A stretch of DNA of 64,000 nt, from positions 3,808,036 through 3,872,035 of the forward strand of contig SSNP01000038.1 in NCBI GenBank assembly GCA_006937955.1, written 5' to 3'. The notes under the pieces were generated by a model, which was given only the letters and a program-made list of their open reading frames with translations, was not told where the DNA came from and searched no databases. Origin of the DNA: Pachypanchax playfairii (Eukaryota; Chordata; Actinopteri; Cyprinodontiformes; Aplocheilidae). A program made the position numbers and the translations under genes. Numbering within the stretch: the stretch's first letter is position 1; each line of letters begins with the position of its first letter. This document shows positions 11,766 to 24,700 of the stretch, in pieces.

Positions 11766-11915
11766 GTTTTAATTCAAGCACCAAGCAGAATTTTAAACGT
11801 AACTGAATCATAAGATTCAATGCACAACCTTGAATTAACTTTGTGTCTTCTGTTGAATTATTTATAACATTTTCACAGAAAGACTTGTGCTGAAAGTGCA
11901 CTTACCATGTGGTTT

Positions 11916-11921
11916 AATAAA
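11916..11921 (+). terminator. AATAAA polyadenylation signal of the dynein relic
   Basis: A canonical AATAAA lies 150 nt after the dynein stop codon, the expected place for the 3' UTR end. It supports this being the original gene terminus. Confidence 0.5.
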
Positions 11922-14900
11922 CATTTCTGGGCAAACTATCACCCTTCTTTGTGTGTTTGAGTGGATTTACGTCAGTTTTTACGCTGTAACAAATTCTGGT
12001 GATTCTTGATTAAAATGGTGGGTTTCGTGCAGATCTTTGAATATAAGTGGTTGGATGAAAACACCACAGCTGACTCTTATGTAATAGAATCTTCTCTCAC
12101 ATTGTGCAGTTAATGTGTGGTCTCAGGAAGCTTAAACACAGCAGACATCCAGTAGCTGGATGAATGCTGATGGCTACAGACACATACAGTAGATAAGCAA
12201 AAAAAAAAGAAAAAATGGGATGGCTGAAAGGCATGTGTTTGGAAACAAGTGATGATCATCAGATGGAATGTTTTCCGCCACCGACTTCATACACAACAGA
12301 GGTCTGTTTGTGTCACTTGGAGCAAGAAGTGGGAAAACTAAAACATGGTTCTCTGAACACATGAAGTCTTCCTACTGCAGTGATGTGGCAGCGCTGACTC
12401 TGTCTCTCCTGTTGTGGCAGAGATTTTGGTTTTAAAAAAGTCAGGCGAGTGAATCTTTATAAAGGAAGTATTTATTGTCATAAAATCAAAATTGGTGAGT
12501 GTTCAGACAAATGCTGGAAGCAAATGCAAAAAGACTCTGGAGGTCACTGCAGCCTGGCTGTTCTATATCGTTATGCTGATACCGTGAGCTATCAGAATAT
12601 GGATGTCATGATATGCCCGAGACTACAGCTGCAAGATTCAAGGATCTTTTGTCACTGTGACTTGTCTGTAAAAATGTTTCTAGAAATTTGGCCTTGTCTC
12701 TCCCCAACTTACTGCTCTGGTTAAAAACAAGCAGGACATGTTCACTTTAAACTTGGACAGGAGGGATTCTAAACGAATGTAGGACACAGTGCTGGTAAAT
12801 ATTGTTTTAAGACATAAGTGACTACATGCCATTTTTTTCAATCTGTGTTAGATAACATTGTTGGCTTCATCTCAGAACACACTACAACTAAAGTTTGAAT
12901 TACCTGATTCTGAACTAGCCATCTGTTTTCTGTACCTACTTGTTCCTGCTCAGCTGACTGTCCTGTGGGTGAAAGACAGGGCTACATGGAGACAACTGTT
13001 CCTGAAAGAAAACCCACACAGGCATAGGAAGAACATGTAAACTCCTCGTAGAAAGGTCCTGACTGGTTTTGCACATCAGCACATTGAATGAAAGGAAGAG
13101 AAAAGGAGAGTGAGTATTTTTTCATTCTTTATAAATGCTTTTTTGTGTTTGTGACACAATGAACTTTTTATATAACACAAATAAAAAAAAACTCTTTAAG
13201 GTAAGCAGTCATTGTGGACATGCACTTTTCAACTTCAGGCAAGAAATGTCTGGATCTATACCAATTCAGTTCAGGCACTTTTTTTATTTCTTACTTTTAT
13301 TGATTTGTTTGTTTTTCATAGACTTTTTTTGTTTTTTTCATCAGAGTTCATCTGATCTCAGGTGACATGAGGTGAAACTTTCCAGTTTTTCCTTGAATTT
13401 TCCAGTCAGATTTAATGACAGGTAATTAAAACCTAAAAATAAGTGCAGATTCCTAAAACAAAAGCACTTGCTTTTAATCTATCACTCGCTTCAGTTCATT
13501 TTCATTTTAAATCTGTTTAATTACCTCCAAATATGGTGCATGCAGACTGACTGCACAGATGCTTTTACACATGCATCGTTTTCAGTCATCACCGGCAGCA
13601 TCTACTGACTCCCTAACCTCCTTTAAAACCCCTTTTATTTTGGTGCCAATTAATCCTCTTATGATCCAGGATTATATACTATTACTAACTGTGAATGTCC
13701 TGTCATTGAGAGAGAAGTTGCAATAAAGAAGGTGGAAAAGGATTGAAGGAATAAATGAGATTACATGCCTCAGTCACTCTGAAACCTGATCACCAACGCT
13801 TTATCATCTCGCTCACACACATACACATACTTTTACCCAGAGGATTCAGTCAGAGAGAAGAAGGCATGAATGATGTGTGAAACAGATGGGTCCAAAGAAA
13901 TATTTAGGTTGTTTTTTTAAAAGGTGGATGTTAATGCTGTATGTTAAAAGCACAGATAGCTTCCATAATGATGTAACAGCTAGTTAAAGAAATATTTCAA
14001 AGTGTTTTTTACGACATATTGTTACTACACCTTTTCTTTGAAACCGTTCTAAATAATGTTTGTTTCCAATCTGAACTGGTCAGAGTGACTCTGGGGATGG
14101 AAATCACAGAGGTGTGAGATGCTAATTTCTAATGTTATTTTCCTTCTACATACCAGAGGTGTGTGTGGTTGTGTGCATACAGTTACTCTACAAAGTCAAA
14201 TATCCTACAGAAGGTGCAGGTGTGCAGTCTACATCCCACTAACTGACCACAGGGATCTTTCATTGCTGATTTGGCACCAAATGTCCACCAAACAGCAAAT
14301 GTTATTCACCAGGTTTGCATAAGCCCTTTTCTGACCCAGATAGTCTGTTCCACCTCGGAACCAAAAACATTTTCGGTAGAGTGAATTTGTCTTTCTGGAT
14401 TTGGGTATGATGTAACAGTGTCGTACAATTTCTGCCACATACAGCTGTTCATCGGTGGTTACTGAACCCCGAGATTAAATTTGGCCAATTTGAACATGTT
14501 ATCACTCTGCTGAGCAGCGTTTGGTGTCTGCAAACTGCCAAATGTCTTGAATAAATCTCTGGCAGTGAGGAGACTGGATCCCACCTGACTTAGTCTAAAT
14601 CATTTCCTCCTGTTACAGAATGAAGGAGGTTGCTGAGCCACACTGTTTAAATACCATGTGTTAGATATCCACGTGGCTGATCTCACATTAACTTGTTAGC
14701 TCTGGCTGCAGAGTCTTAGGTCACAACTTTAGGCAGTTGTCAGAAATCTGGCTGTAACTACATGTGATGCTGACTCTGGAAGCATGTTTCATTACCTCTG
14801 GACAGATGTTAGCCTCTTCATTTCCTCTCATATCTGTAATATATTTTTACAGTCTATGTTGAATGAGTGTTCTCTGCAGGGTATCCCAGCTCTCCCCCTC

Positions 14901-17549
14901 AAACTGCCATCAGAGCAAACAACATCTGAAAAACTGTCAAAGGCTTTTTTAATGAAAATCTAAATTTAAATCTGAAATCTTTTTCAAAGCTGTGAAACTT
15001 GACATTTTTTAGATGGGATCAATACTATGATAGTAGCATGCTTTGACTGTCTTTGCACACCAGATGACATATTGTCATTGCACCTCCTGTCTGGATAAAT
15101 TGACAAAAGCAACTGTATAATAAACCAGTCATTCCCCTAAAAGAACATAGACTGCTTTATAATTCTGGTGACAGTTTTGGTGTATGAAAACCTAATTTAC
15201 TGTTGCAGCATGACAGCCACTTCAATAGTAACAATTGTTTAAATAATTTCTGCTTTATTTGTCTCAAAATAGACATGTACAGAGTTTGTGTGGACAGTGA
15301 ATCATATTGAGCAAAGAGGCAAAAAAAACACACAAAAAAGACACTAATATAACCAAATTACAACAATAGAATAAGTAAAGCAAATAGTGAACTACAAAAA
15401 GTCTGATTTCCTTTTAAACGTGTTTCTGCTTTAGAATCTTTGAAATACCATTTAAGTTTGTTCTGCAGTTTCACTGTTTGATCTAAAGGGACAGTTTGTT
15501 TTTGTGAAGTAGGGAGTCATGAGCAGTCATTATCTTACCTGCAGTGAACAGCAGTCAGAGGAACTCTCACGGGGGGGAATCAAACTCATACAGTCAAAAG
15601 TATGTCTAAAAGCTGTTGAGCAGTTCATGAAAAACATGTTATGCATTTTTACATGCAACTGTATTGCTGCTCAGCAATGCTTACACAGACAACCTATCCT
15701 GCAGCTAATCAGCTGTGCATCATATTTCTGCCTGTCTAGTCCAGAAACAACAACCAGAGACAGTGAAATTAAATTGTTCTGAAAACAAGGACAACTTGCC
15801 TTTTTTCAGTGGAGATAAGAAGATTTCTGTGTGAAGAGGAACTGTTGAGTAGAGGGATTAAATGAATTTTCTTGGTACCCAAATGTATAGACACATGTCA
15901 GACCCAAAGTGTCTATTTCCTTAGTATCACTAGAATCAAAGTGTTGGGACATTGTGGTGAAAAAGAAAATAAAGAAAACTTGTAAAAGACACTGAATGCT
16001 ACCTAAATCTAAGGAACAGAGCGATAAATTCTGCACAGGTCTGCTTGTTTGTCACAAACAGTTCTGTCTTCACTTTTTCTTGTGTGACCACCATAAACAG
16101 AAACGATAGCAGATTCACAAGCTGCAGCTGAATGTTAATCAGAAAAGCGGCAGCTCTTCCACTGCCCATGAATAATTTGAAATTTTCATACTATTGCTGC
16201 AGTGATCTTATGTTTGTCATTCCTCCACAATGTCTCTTAAATTTCCTCTCACGTCACTTTGAAACGTCACCTTCGTGAAAGGAAAGTTGGAATTCACTTG
16301 TGGCTTATACCACCGAGGATCAGAGAGGACGCTTGACTGGGGAAAAGTGATGAGGTTGAACACAAATCTGTTGCATCGGGTCACCCAGTAATCCATGTTG
16401 CATGTTGGTGCTAGAGATTAGAGAGGAGAAGTGTTTGCTTTTTGCTGAGTGTTAGAGAGGGAAAACAAAAAGCACTGTGCACAGCAAAAGATTACAGCCA
16501 AATGCATCTCAGCAGGGGTGACATCCCCTCAGAGCTCATCTGTCTTTCAGTCACAGCTCTGATCTTCTTTCATCATTCTGACTTTTTTCACAACATTGCA
16601 AAACATTTTGCCACAAACATGTCAACCTTCTGCGGATACATGTCGAAGGATGTAAGTCACAAACAGTCCCTGTTAATTACAATGAACACAGAAGAACAAG
16701 AGATGGAGGCAAAAGAAAAGGGTGAAAAGTTCCCCATAAAATTAATTCACAGTATATCTGGAATGTCACAGTTAAATATAACTTTTACTCTTGCTGATAA
16801 AACTCTCCTCATTTGAGCTGTTTAAGAAGGGATAAAAAATGATTTGTTAAAAAGGAATTACTTGAAGAGCAAAAGAGATTGTAGTGAAGGAAAAAGTAGT
16901 CTAGTAGAAAAAGTTATATTCATTTAAATGCTTTTTAGGGAGATAGTTAGTGAGGTATTGAACTGTTAGTGAAAAAAAAACTAACTTTAAAAGACTTTAC
17001 AATTTTCTAACATATGTACATGATAACTAATGATCATGAAAAATTAAACTGACAATAGTTACACCGAACTTGGGGAAATGAAATGTACGATGCTATAAGT
17101 CAATAATGTTTAGCTGTCAGTTACCATTTAACACCAAACTCCATAAATAAGTTAAAAAAAAGATTTAACTTAAAATACAGAATGTATATATGAATAGAAA
17201 AACTATCATTAGTACAATACAGGTCAAAATAGAAACAGTGTTGTTTTTTGTGAAACTATTATACTTTTTAGTAAATTTATTCAGTTCTTAAAAGATATGT
17301 AAAACAGATAAAAGAAGAAGAAGAAATCAGTGGGAGGGAATTATCTGCTGAGCCAATGTGGTGGCAGGTCAGTGAGGTAAAAAGGGCTTTAGAATATTTT
17401 ACACCAATAAATTTAACATGTAACATCAACATCCCACTATTTGTACAGTGCAAGTCAGTAATTCTATCTTAAAGGAAAAAAACACGTCATCTGACCATAT
17501 ACTGAGAGATAGAGGTAAAGATCTGTTATGCAAGGATTGTTAAAACATC
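11922..17549. other. Intergenic DNA, no gene recognised
   Basis: Between the dynein relic and the element downstream of chrna8 only short unsupported open frames occur (longest 124 codons at 16442-16816, without recognisable motifs or splice logic). An L2-like LINE scrap is noted separately at about 13005-13065. The rest is AT-rich single-copy-looking sequence. Confidence 0.6.
13005..13065 (+). mobile_element. LINE 3'-end scrap
   Basis: The sequence AGAAAACCCACACAGGC, followed by AAGAACATGTAAACTCC and GAAAGGTCCTGACTGG, matches the well-known 3' tail of fish L2-type LINEs (AAACCCACGCAGRCACGGGGAGAACATG-like). Only about 60 bp is recognisable. Confidence 0.5.
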
Positions 17550-17552
17550 TAA

Positions 17553-18055
17553 AGCTGGATTCATACTAATGCAGCTCTGACATGTCGGAGGCACGCACCG
17601 CCATGATACGACATCTTATGGGCTCTCCAACTGCCTCGGATGGTCGGTTGGAGTCACGCTCTATTTTCTAACTTTCCGACGGCCGCGTCGGATGACGCAC
17701 ATCTGTGATTGGTCAGCCAAACAACCCAACATCATTTCCAGCACGACGTAGCTTCCCTTTAGTAAACAGCGCGAGTGTTGACAGTCTTGAAGACAAATTT
17801 GTCCACATTAAAAGAGGTCTGAAGGGCAGCAGTGGCGATGCCGGTGGCCGTAAATTCCCTGCTTTTTATTTGTTCCTCTCGTGGTTGGAACCACATATAA
17901 AGCACCGAGAGACCTCTAAGTAAGGAACGCGCCTCCTGCTGTCCTGGAGGAGAATTTCTTTGCAACAGGGTCGGGGTAGTATGAACAGAAACTGGCTCGG
18001 TCAGTACGCCGCCGAGTGGGAGCATATTTGCCTTTGCGTTAGTATGAATCCAGTT
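17553..18055. mobile_element. PIF/Harbinger-type miniature element with TAA target duplication
   Basis: Terminal inverted repeats AGCTGGATTCATACTAA (left) and AACTGGATTCATACTAA (right, inverted) differ at one base. TAA flanks both sides (17550-17552, 18056-18058), the 3-bp target preference of PIF/Harbinger elements. The 503-bp interior is clearly more GC- and CpG-rich than its surroundings and carries no complete transposase. Its right end lies 118 bp past the chrna8 stop codon. Confidence 0.82.
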
Positions 18056-18130
18056 TAAGTTTGTGAGGGTTTACACATTGGCAGTAATCCTTGTGAAGAA
18101 CTGATCTAATTGTGTTTAGATCTTTTGTTG

Positions 18131-18141
18131 TTTATTTTATT
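18131..18141 (-). terminator. Overlapping AATAAA signals after chrna8
   Basis: On the - strand two overlapping AATAAA hexamers lie 35-45 nt after the stop codon. If used, the 3' UTR would be very short and would end before the PIF-type element. A longer 3' UTR running through that element cannot be excluded. Confidence 0.4.
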
Positions 18142-18175
18142 CTCATTTCATTCTTAGCGAGGAGAGATATCAGCC

Positions 18176-18760
18176 TTATGTGAAGTCTTTAGACACTGCT
18201 TCAATGAAGTTAGGAGCTGACATGAGTATGGTGAAGGTGCAGATGATGGAGAATAATGAAAAAGCCACCAAGCACAACCGATCCACAACCGCAGCTGCAA
18301 ACTTCCACTCGCTGCAGATTTCCTCCCCCTCGTCCTGCTCCCGGAATCGCCTCGCTATGTACTGCACCTCTTCCAGGATGCGTGAAATCTCTGGAATCTG
18401 CTCCAGCAGTAAAGTTCGTGTTTGATCCAAATGGACATCAGGCTGGGAGGAGCTGTTATGGTGGCCTCCACCACCACACGTCAGTCCCGAATCAGTGCTT
18501 GGTGGAAAAGCTGGGTTTTCTGTGCCCATTGCGTGATAGCCAAAGTAAAGGTTCATGTTGCCATTGGTTGTGGTTGACTGGTTGGATGCCTGGCCAGGAA
18601 TGGTGCTCATCTGGATACTGCTGGTGCTGGTGTGGTGAGGAGGTGACTGAGAGCATTTGTAAGTTGGAGGGTTACTCGAGTTCCCAGCTGTTTTGTTTTC
18701 TTCCCCGGGTTTCTTCATGCGGAGGAACCAAGCACACCAGTTTAGAAGAATGACCCGGAT
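18176..18760 (-). CDS. chrna8: chrna8 exon 10: cytoplasmic loop, M4, stop
   Basis: 585 nt. It starts IRVILLNWCAWFLRMKKPGE and runs through a low-complexity Ser/Thr/Asn/His-rich loop with CGGGGHHNSSS, the amphipathic ILEEVQYIARRFREQDEGEE, M4 and a terminal IEAVSKDFT, TAA at 18176-18178. The loop diverges most from other members, as usual for the family. Confidence 0.92.
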   Translation of the reverse strand: MRVILLNWCAWFLRMKKPGEENKTAGNSSNPPTYKCSQSPPHHTSTSSIQMSTIPGQASNQSTTTNGNMNLYFGYHAMGTENPAFPPSTDSGLTCGGGGHHNSSSQPDVHLDQTRTLLLEQIPEISRILEEVQYIARRFREQDEGEEICSEWKFAAAVVDRLCLVAFSLFSIICTFTILMSAPNFIEAVSKDFT

Positions 18761-21700
18761 CTAGATGAAGCAAACGCAGGTAGTGAAAATAAAACAAAAC
18801 ACAGAGAAAACTATTCTAAATAGTCACAAACAGAGAGATGCTTGAGGAGTACAAACCAAAATTAACGAAGTAAGCTGATGAGCTGACCTTCAAAGAGTTT
18901 ACAGTTTTAGAATGCAAAAACAGACCATAAGTCTTTGACTGAAATGAAATAATTCTGTCCCTCCTGTGGGTTTGTTCCGTGTCACTGTGATTTTAAAGCT
19001 TTATAAATAATCTATTTCCATATCCCATGATTTAATAGTCAGCAGTCAGTCTAAAAACAAGGGTTTTTATGCAAATATGTTTCTGCTGATTCTTCAGTTT
19101 GTAATGTGATTAAACAACATACTTCATATAAAGATGGAGGCCTCTCCATCAGGAAGACTGGGAGATTCCTCAGACATCTGCTTACAAGACTACTAAAAAT
19201 CTTAATCAGATCTTATTAAGTTTATTAAAGAAGTTGTGGTCTTGTGCTGAAAATGAACAGTAACTGACTGTTTGGTGTGTCTTCTCTCTAAGTAAAGAGG
19301 AGTAAGTAAAGCTGAAACACAAGTTCTTCTCTTCTATTTTTCCAGAGACATCAACGTACCCATTTAGGCATCTTCCCTCCTCGAGGATCATGGTGGTGAA
19401 ACTGTAGAACCAGCACGGTTACTACCACAGACAAGCCCACAATCATCATGGTGCTAGCAAAATACTGAGCTGGGGAGGAAAAAAAACATCAGCGTAGCAC
19501 AGATTATACAAAGGGGAAATGAAACAGTGTCCTTAACAGAATAATAGCTTTTCATTTGGAGTTCAGCAGCAAATTCTGAAATTCAAATGTCTTCCATAAT
19601 AAAGAAACAACAAACTAATTAAAGTAAACTTCAGCAAAGTAAGTCATTTGTTTAATTAGTAAGACAAAAGTTTATCCATGTGAACAGACCTAAGGTCATA
19701 ACATCCAGAGGGCTAATAACAAGATGACTAACATGCTGTCCAACCAAAACAAAGACAGACTTGACTAAAGTGGAAGACAGACACATGCAATTGCAGATTA
19801 TATTTATTCTGGGAAGTGCAGAAATCTGTCTTCATGTTACTTCACAGTAAAACAGACCAATCAAAACGTCTTGTTTTCACATAAAAGGGTAATAGGAAGC
19901 TGAATGAAAACCTGTCAAAGCGATTGCTGGGGTGATTTTCCTTTTTTACTTCATCACTTCTGCTTTGTCTGCAGTGTGTTGTTGAACATCCACTCTTATG
20001 AAGGAAACTTTGCTAATGGCTTTGTTTTACATGACTGAGCTGCCAGATGATGCAGAGCAGCAATTCTGTCTGCTGCCTTCCCTCTCATCCTTTTGCCTGC
20101 TGCCTTGTCTTTTCTGGTTTGCATCAGTGTGGTCCAGCACAAAGCAACACAATGTTTGTCTCCTGCACCAAGCACAATCAAACGCCCACCCCAAACCAGA
20201 ACACCTCTCTCCCAGTCACAACACATTAGTTAGTTGTTGTGTAGAAAATGTTTTGTTGCAGACTGCCCTGCGGTGGAAGGTGTAACCATCTCTTTTGGCT
20301 CTAAACCAATCAAGGCCAACTGTGTTGAATCTGCCGGTCTGGTAAAAAGCAGATTTCCATATAACCCTCCCATCCTGTGGTTCTGTGTAGTGTTTTGTCA
20401 AGAGACTACAGCTCCCTGCAGACAGTCAGGTTGGGTTAAGGAATGTTAAACAAAACATGAATCCTAACATAATTAATAATGTCTTCATTCCTTCTTATAG
20501 ATCAACTTGTTTTAATTTCCAGTAGAAGAAACCAGGTTAATAAATTAGAAAAAACAGATACATTGAATACATAGTAATGCTCCTTTCCCACTTTTCAGCA
20601 TTTTCTTATCTCCAAAGTGAACAATGATTAGAGAAGAACAGTGTCTCACCAATCAGAGGAACAGAGTCTGAAGTGGCAGGCATGATCTCTGCTACCAGCA
20701 GCATGAACACTGTCAGAGAAAGCAGCACCGTGATGCCTTAAAAGGAAAACACACCAAAAAATTCTGTCACCACTCATCTGCTTTAAACTCAAAAATAAAT
20801 GAAGGTTTTGACTTATGCATGGGTGAAATGGGTGTTTTTTTATTTTGGTGTGTATCTTTGTATTTATCATGACCTTGTCTCTTCTTACTGACTGCCATTT
20901 TGAAACAAGCTGGCATTTTTAGGTCCAGGTGAATATCTCTGGCGTCTTTAAGTTGGCACGATTATTCATCTGTCAGTGATTAGCAACCAATGTGACTGCT
21001 AATCCACAGTTTTAATGTCCGCATTAGCATAAAGCAATGACAAATAAATGGTTTTGAAACAGCACTGGGATCAGAAATCTGAGATGGGGCAAACAATAGA
21101 GTTTTATCTATATTTATGGTTAAAGTATAAATTCTGAATCCTTGTTTTGTTTTTGTCCTTGTGTGAGAATATTTTTGAGTGTTTAGAGTTCTGATGTGCG
21201 TGTCTGACTGTACCCAGTGAGATCTTTTCTCCAGAGTCAGCAGGGAGCAGGAAGACCAGCAGGGCCAGGCCAGAGATAAGCACGCATGGGATGAGCAGGT
21301 TGAGACCATAATACAGAGTCCTACGGCGCATAGTGACAGTGAATGTCACATCAGGGTAAGGCTCCTTACAGCATTCGTAATACAGCTCATTGCGTTTTCC
21401 TGGCACACCTGGGAGAAGTAAGTTTTATTATACACACAGGCTTTACGGAAGTTTCAGAATTTAAAAAATACAGTTTGTCCAAGTTCAGGAGGACTGTAGT
21501 CGTTTCACTGCAATGTTTATGGTTTGAACTTTCTCAAAATACAACTCCAATTCCCAAAAAGTTGGGACGCTGGGTAAAATGTGACAACAATGTAATCATT
21601 TGCAAAGTTCAGGAGCTCATATTCCCAAAAGAACATAAACATATCAGTTAAAACTGAGACAAGTTACCTTTTTGTTTTTTTAGAAAACACTCAACAAACA

Positions 21701-24700
21701 GGGGCTTGAAAAGCAACTGGCTTTAATTCAAAAACTACTGGAGGAAAATTTGACAACTAATTAGGTTAATTTGTAACAGCTCAGTTACATTACTGGGTAT
21801 AAAAGGAGCATTTCAGAGAGGCAGAACATCTCGGATGTAAAGATGAGCGGAAGTTCACCAATCTGGTAACCTGGCTCTGCCAGATCTATGTGTAGCCCCA
21901 CCTCTTGTCAAGTCGGGGACACACATACATCTGGAACCGCTCCATTTGAAACATCTATAAAAGGGAGGGACATCTGATATAATAGTTTAAGCCGGTTGGA
22001 GGACACGCCAGCAAGTGTTTGCCTTTGATGATTTGTCTTTAGCCAATCGCAGTAAATCAAGCTCTTGCAAATCCAGCTGGGAGAAAAGCAAAACACATCA
22101 TTACCATCAAGACATGCACAAAGGTCTTATCTTTGCTCATTTTTCATTGAAGAAATTGTCTCTTGTTCTCCTAAAACAGATTCAATAGCTGCTGTTATGT
22201 GTACATACACCGGCGCAGCCGTATTTGTTTTGCTTTTCTTGCGTTGCCAATCGTACCTGAACAACCGTCTCAAAGCAAAATGTTAACACATGATTGGTCT
22301 GAAAAATCTTTTACTGAGATAGACGGTTTTAGCTGGAGCGGTACAAGATGGATTTTTGTGGGTTTGGAAAACTCCAAATCTCGCGAGAATCCATCTTGCA
22401 GCGCAAGGTTACCAATCTGGGACAAACCATGTCTGAAAATTGTGGAACAATTTGAAAAAAACTTTATAGATGTAAAGAACAAAAAACTTTTCTGTATAAA
22501 ACCATTTCAGTCCAGAGTAGAGAGTGAACTAACAGTTGGTTAAAAAGTAAAATTGATCACAGCATTTTAAACACACTTGAGTAAAATTTAAGTCATTAAT
22601 AACAAATTCTGAAATGATGGGAACATGTGAACACTGTGGATTGTGATTCTGGTTACAGGTCAGTAGACATATCAGTATCACTGCTGCAGAAAGTTCATGT
22701 TCCTTGAAAACTTTTCAATAGCTCTAGAACAGGGGTCTCAAACTCCAGGCCTCGAGGGCCACTATCCTGTATGTTTTAGATGTTTCCCTGTTTCTACACA
22801 CCTGATTCAAATCCTCTGTATTTCATCAACTCCTCCACAAGCTTGTTAATGATCCATTTATCTGAATCAGGTGTGTAGAAACAGGGAAACATCTAAAACC
22901 TACAGGATAGTGGCCCTTGAGGCCTGGAGTTTGAGACCCCTGCTCTAGAAGGTCTGAAGAGCTGCACGTGGCTCCAGAGCTACAGGTCAGAGACTCCTGG
23001 TTCAGACTGAAAACATAAAACAATATGACCAAGTCTGATCAAATAAGGTGTGTTGTTTAATGAATCAGAGCCACTCTGTGTTTGTGTGTGTGTGTGTGTG
23101 TGTGCTTCCAATGTGCTGAGTTTAATCAAGAGACCAAGAAAACACTAAAAGAGGTCCACTTTGAAATAATTGTGAAATCAATCAAAGTCATGTTTATTAA
23201 TCATTTTCCTATGCAACAAGATGTGTGTGTATGTGTAAGGTGTGTGTGTTGTGTGTGTGTGTGTGTGTGTGGGTGGGTTGGTGGATGGGTGAGAGAGAAG
23301 GATGAAGAGATGAAAAAGACGTCTTGTTGTCCACAATCAACAATCAGTGATTAATGAAGAAGGGCTTGAAGTACTGATGATTTGATTATAGATTAAATAT
23401 CACTGTCCAGTCCCAATCAAGCCTCAGCACAAGCCAATCAGCAGCTCAATCAAAATGTACAGCTCATTTAGCTCGATGTCGCCAGAAGAATTTATCTTCA
23501 TAAACAAACTGAGTCTCATTAATTGAATTAATCCTGTTTCTCTCAGTTTGACCTTTGTCACCTGGAGACGAAACAGAAATACTTTTTGTAAGCAGCTTAT
23601 TTGTTTGATGGACTGCAGATCTGCATCCTGGTGGTATGTGTGCGTGTGCATGTGTATATTGTGACAGTTGCAGGGTTTGTTGGAGGCACCATGAAAGTGT
23701 GTGTTATTGGCCAGCTTGCCTCCTAACTGTCCTGAATTAAGTGAACCATCTCTGGGCCAGCTGTCACCTCACACAAACCCATCACCCCCTTCCCTCCTCC
23801 GAGCCAGCTGGGTCCAATCACTTTGTATGTCAGTATGTTTGTGTCTTTAGGTTTAACTTCTACCAAACTTCAGCCAAAACAAGGAAAGACATTATGTAAG
23901 TTGTCGTTATTCATATTGAAACAGATGTTGGCAGAAAATACCAAAAAAACTAGAGGGTTGAAACTGGATGTTTTGTATTCTCCTGAAGTTTTCTCATCAA
24001 TTCTCCCATTTAAAACTAAAGAAGGCTTTCACATGAGAGGATTTTTTTTATAAAAAAAGGAAAAGAAAAAGAAACTCCTGAAAAATTCCTTAAATATTTT
24101 CTCTTGTCACAGTTTTATCCTGAAGAAACACCTAAAGAATCATCATTTATTTTTCCCTCTGATTTCTTTTTACCTACGAGATCCCACTCTCCATTGGGGA
24201 TGTAGGTAGAAATGTCCACTTCCATCATCTGGAGATCCAGTAACCAGCCGTTGTGTGTCCATGAGCCAAACTTCAGGTCGCACCTCTGCACATCAAAAGG
24301 GAACCACCGCACGTCGATGTAGCAGGTACTCTTCAGAATGCCTGGTGAGATTATATATGTTAATGTTTTTACCAGATGCTTAATTTTCAACTGCAGTGAC
24401 AATTATCATAACTAAATGTGACAGATAAACTTTCATCTGGAATGTTTCTAAAAAGTTCATTTGAGACTCAGTTTTGTTTGAAAGGAAAGATTATTGACAT
24501 TTTGTGGAATTCATGGCAGATATATTGAGGAACTTCTAAGAATAAAGCTTTTTTATTAGGAGTCCTCCATGAGAGTTTTGTTATGGAATCCTAAGACATA
24601 TGGTTCATTTAAATCTCAACATATGGAGTAACATCTTTAAAAGCCATTACAGTTCTTAATCCCTCTAAACTGGAATTTATCACTGGATTAGGATTTATTT

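Noticed and set aside
16442..16816. 124-codon plus-strand frame
   Set aside because: No recognisable motif, no splice context, AT-rich surroundings; compatible with chance.
18180..18753. Plus-strand frames of 81 and 165 codons
   Set aside because: They are antisense shadows of chrna8 exon 10.
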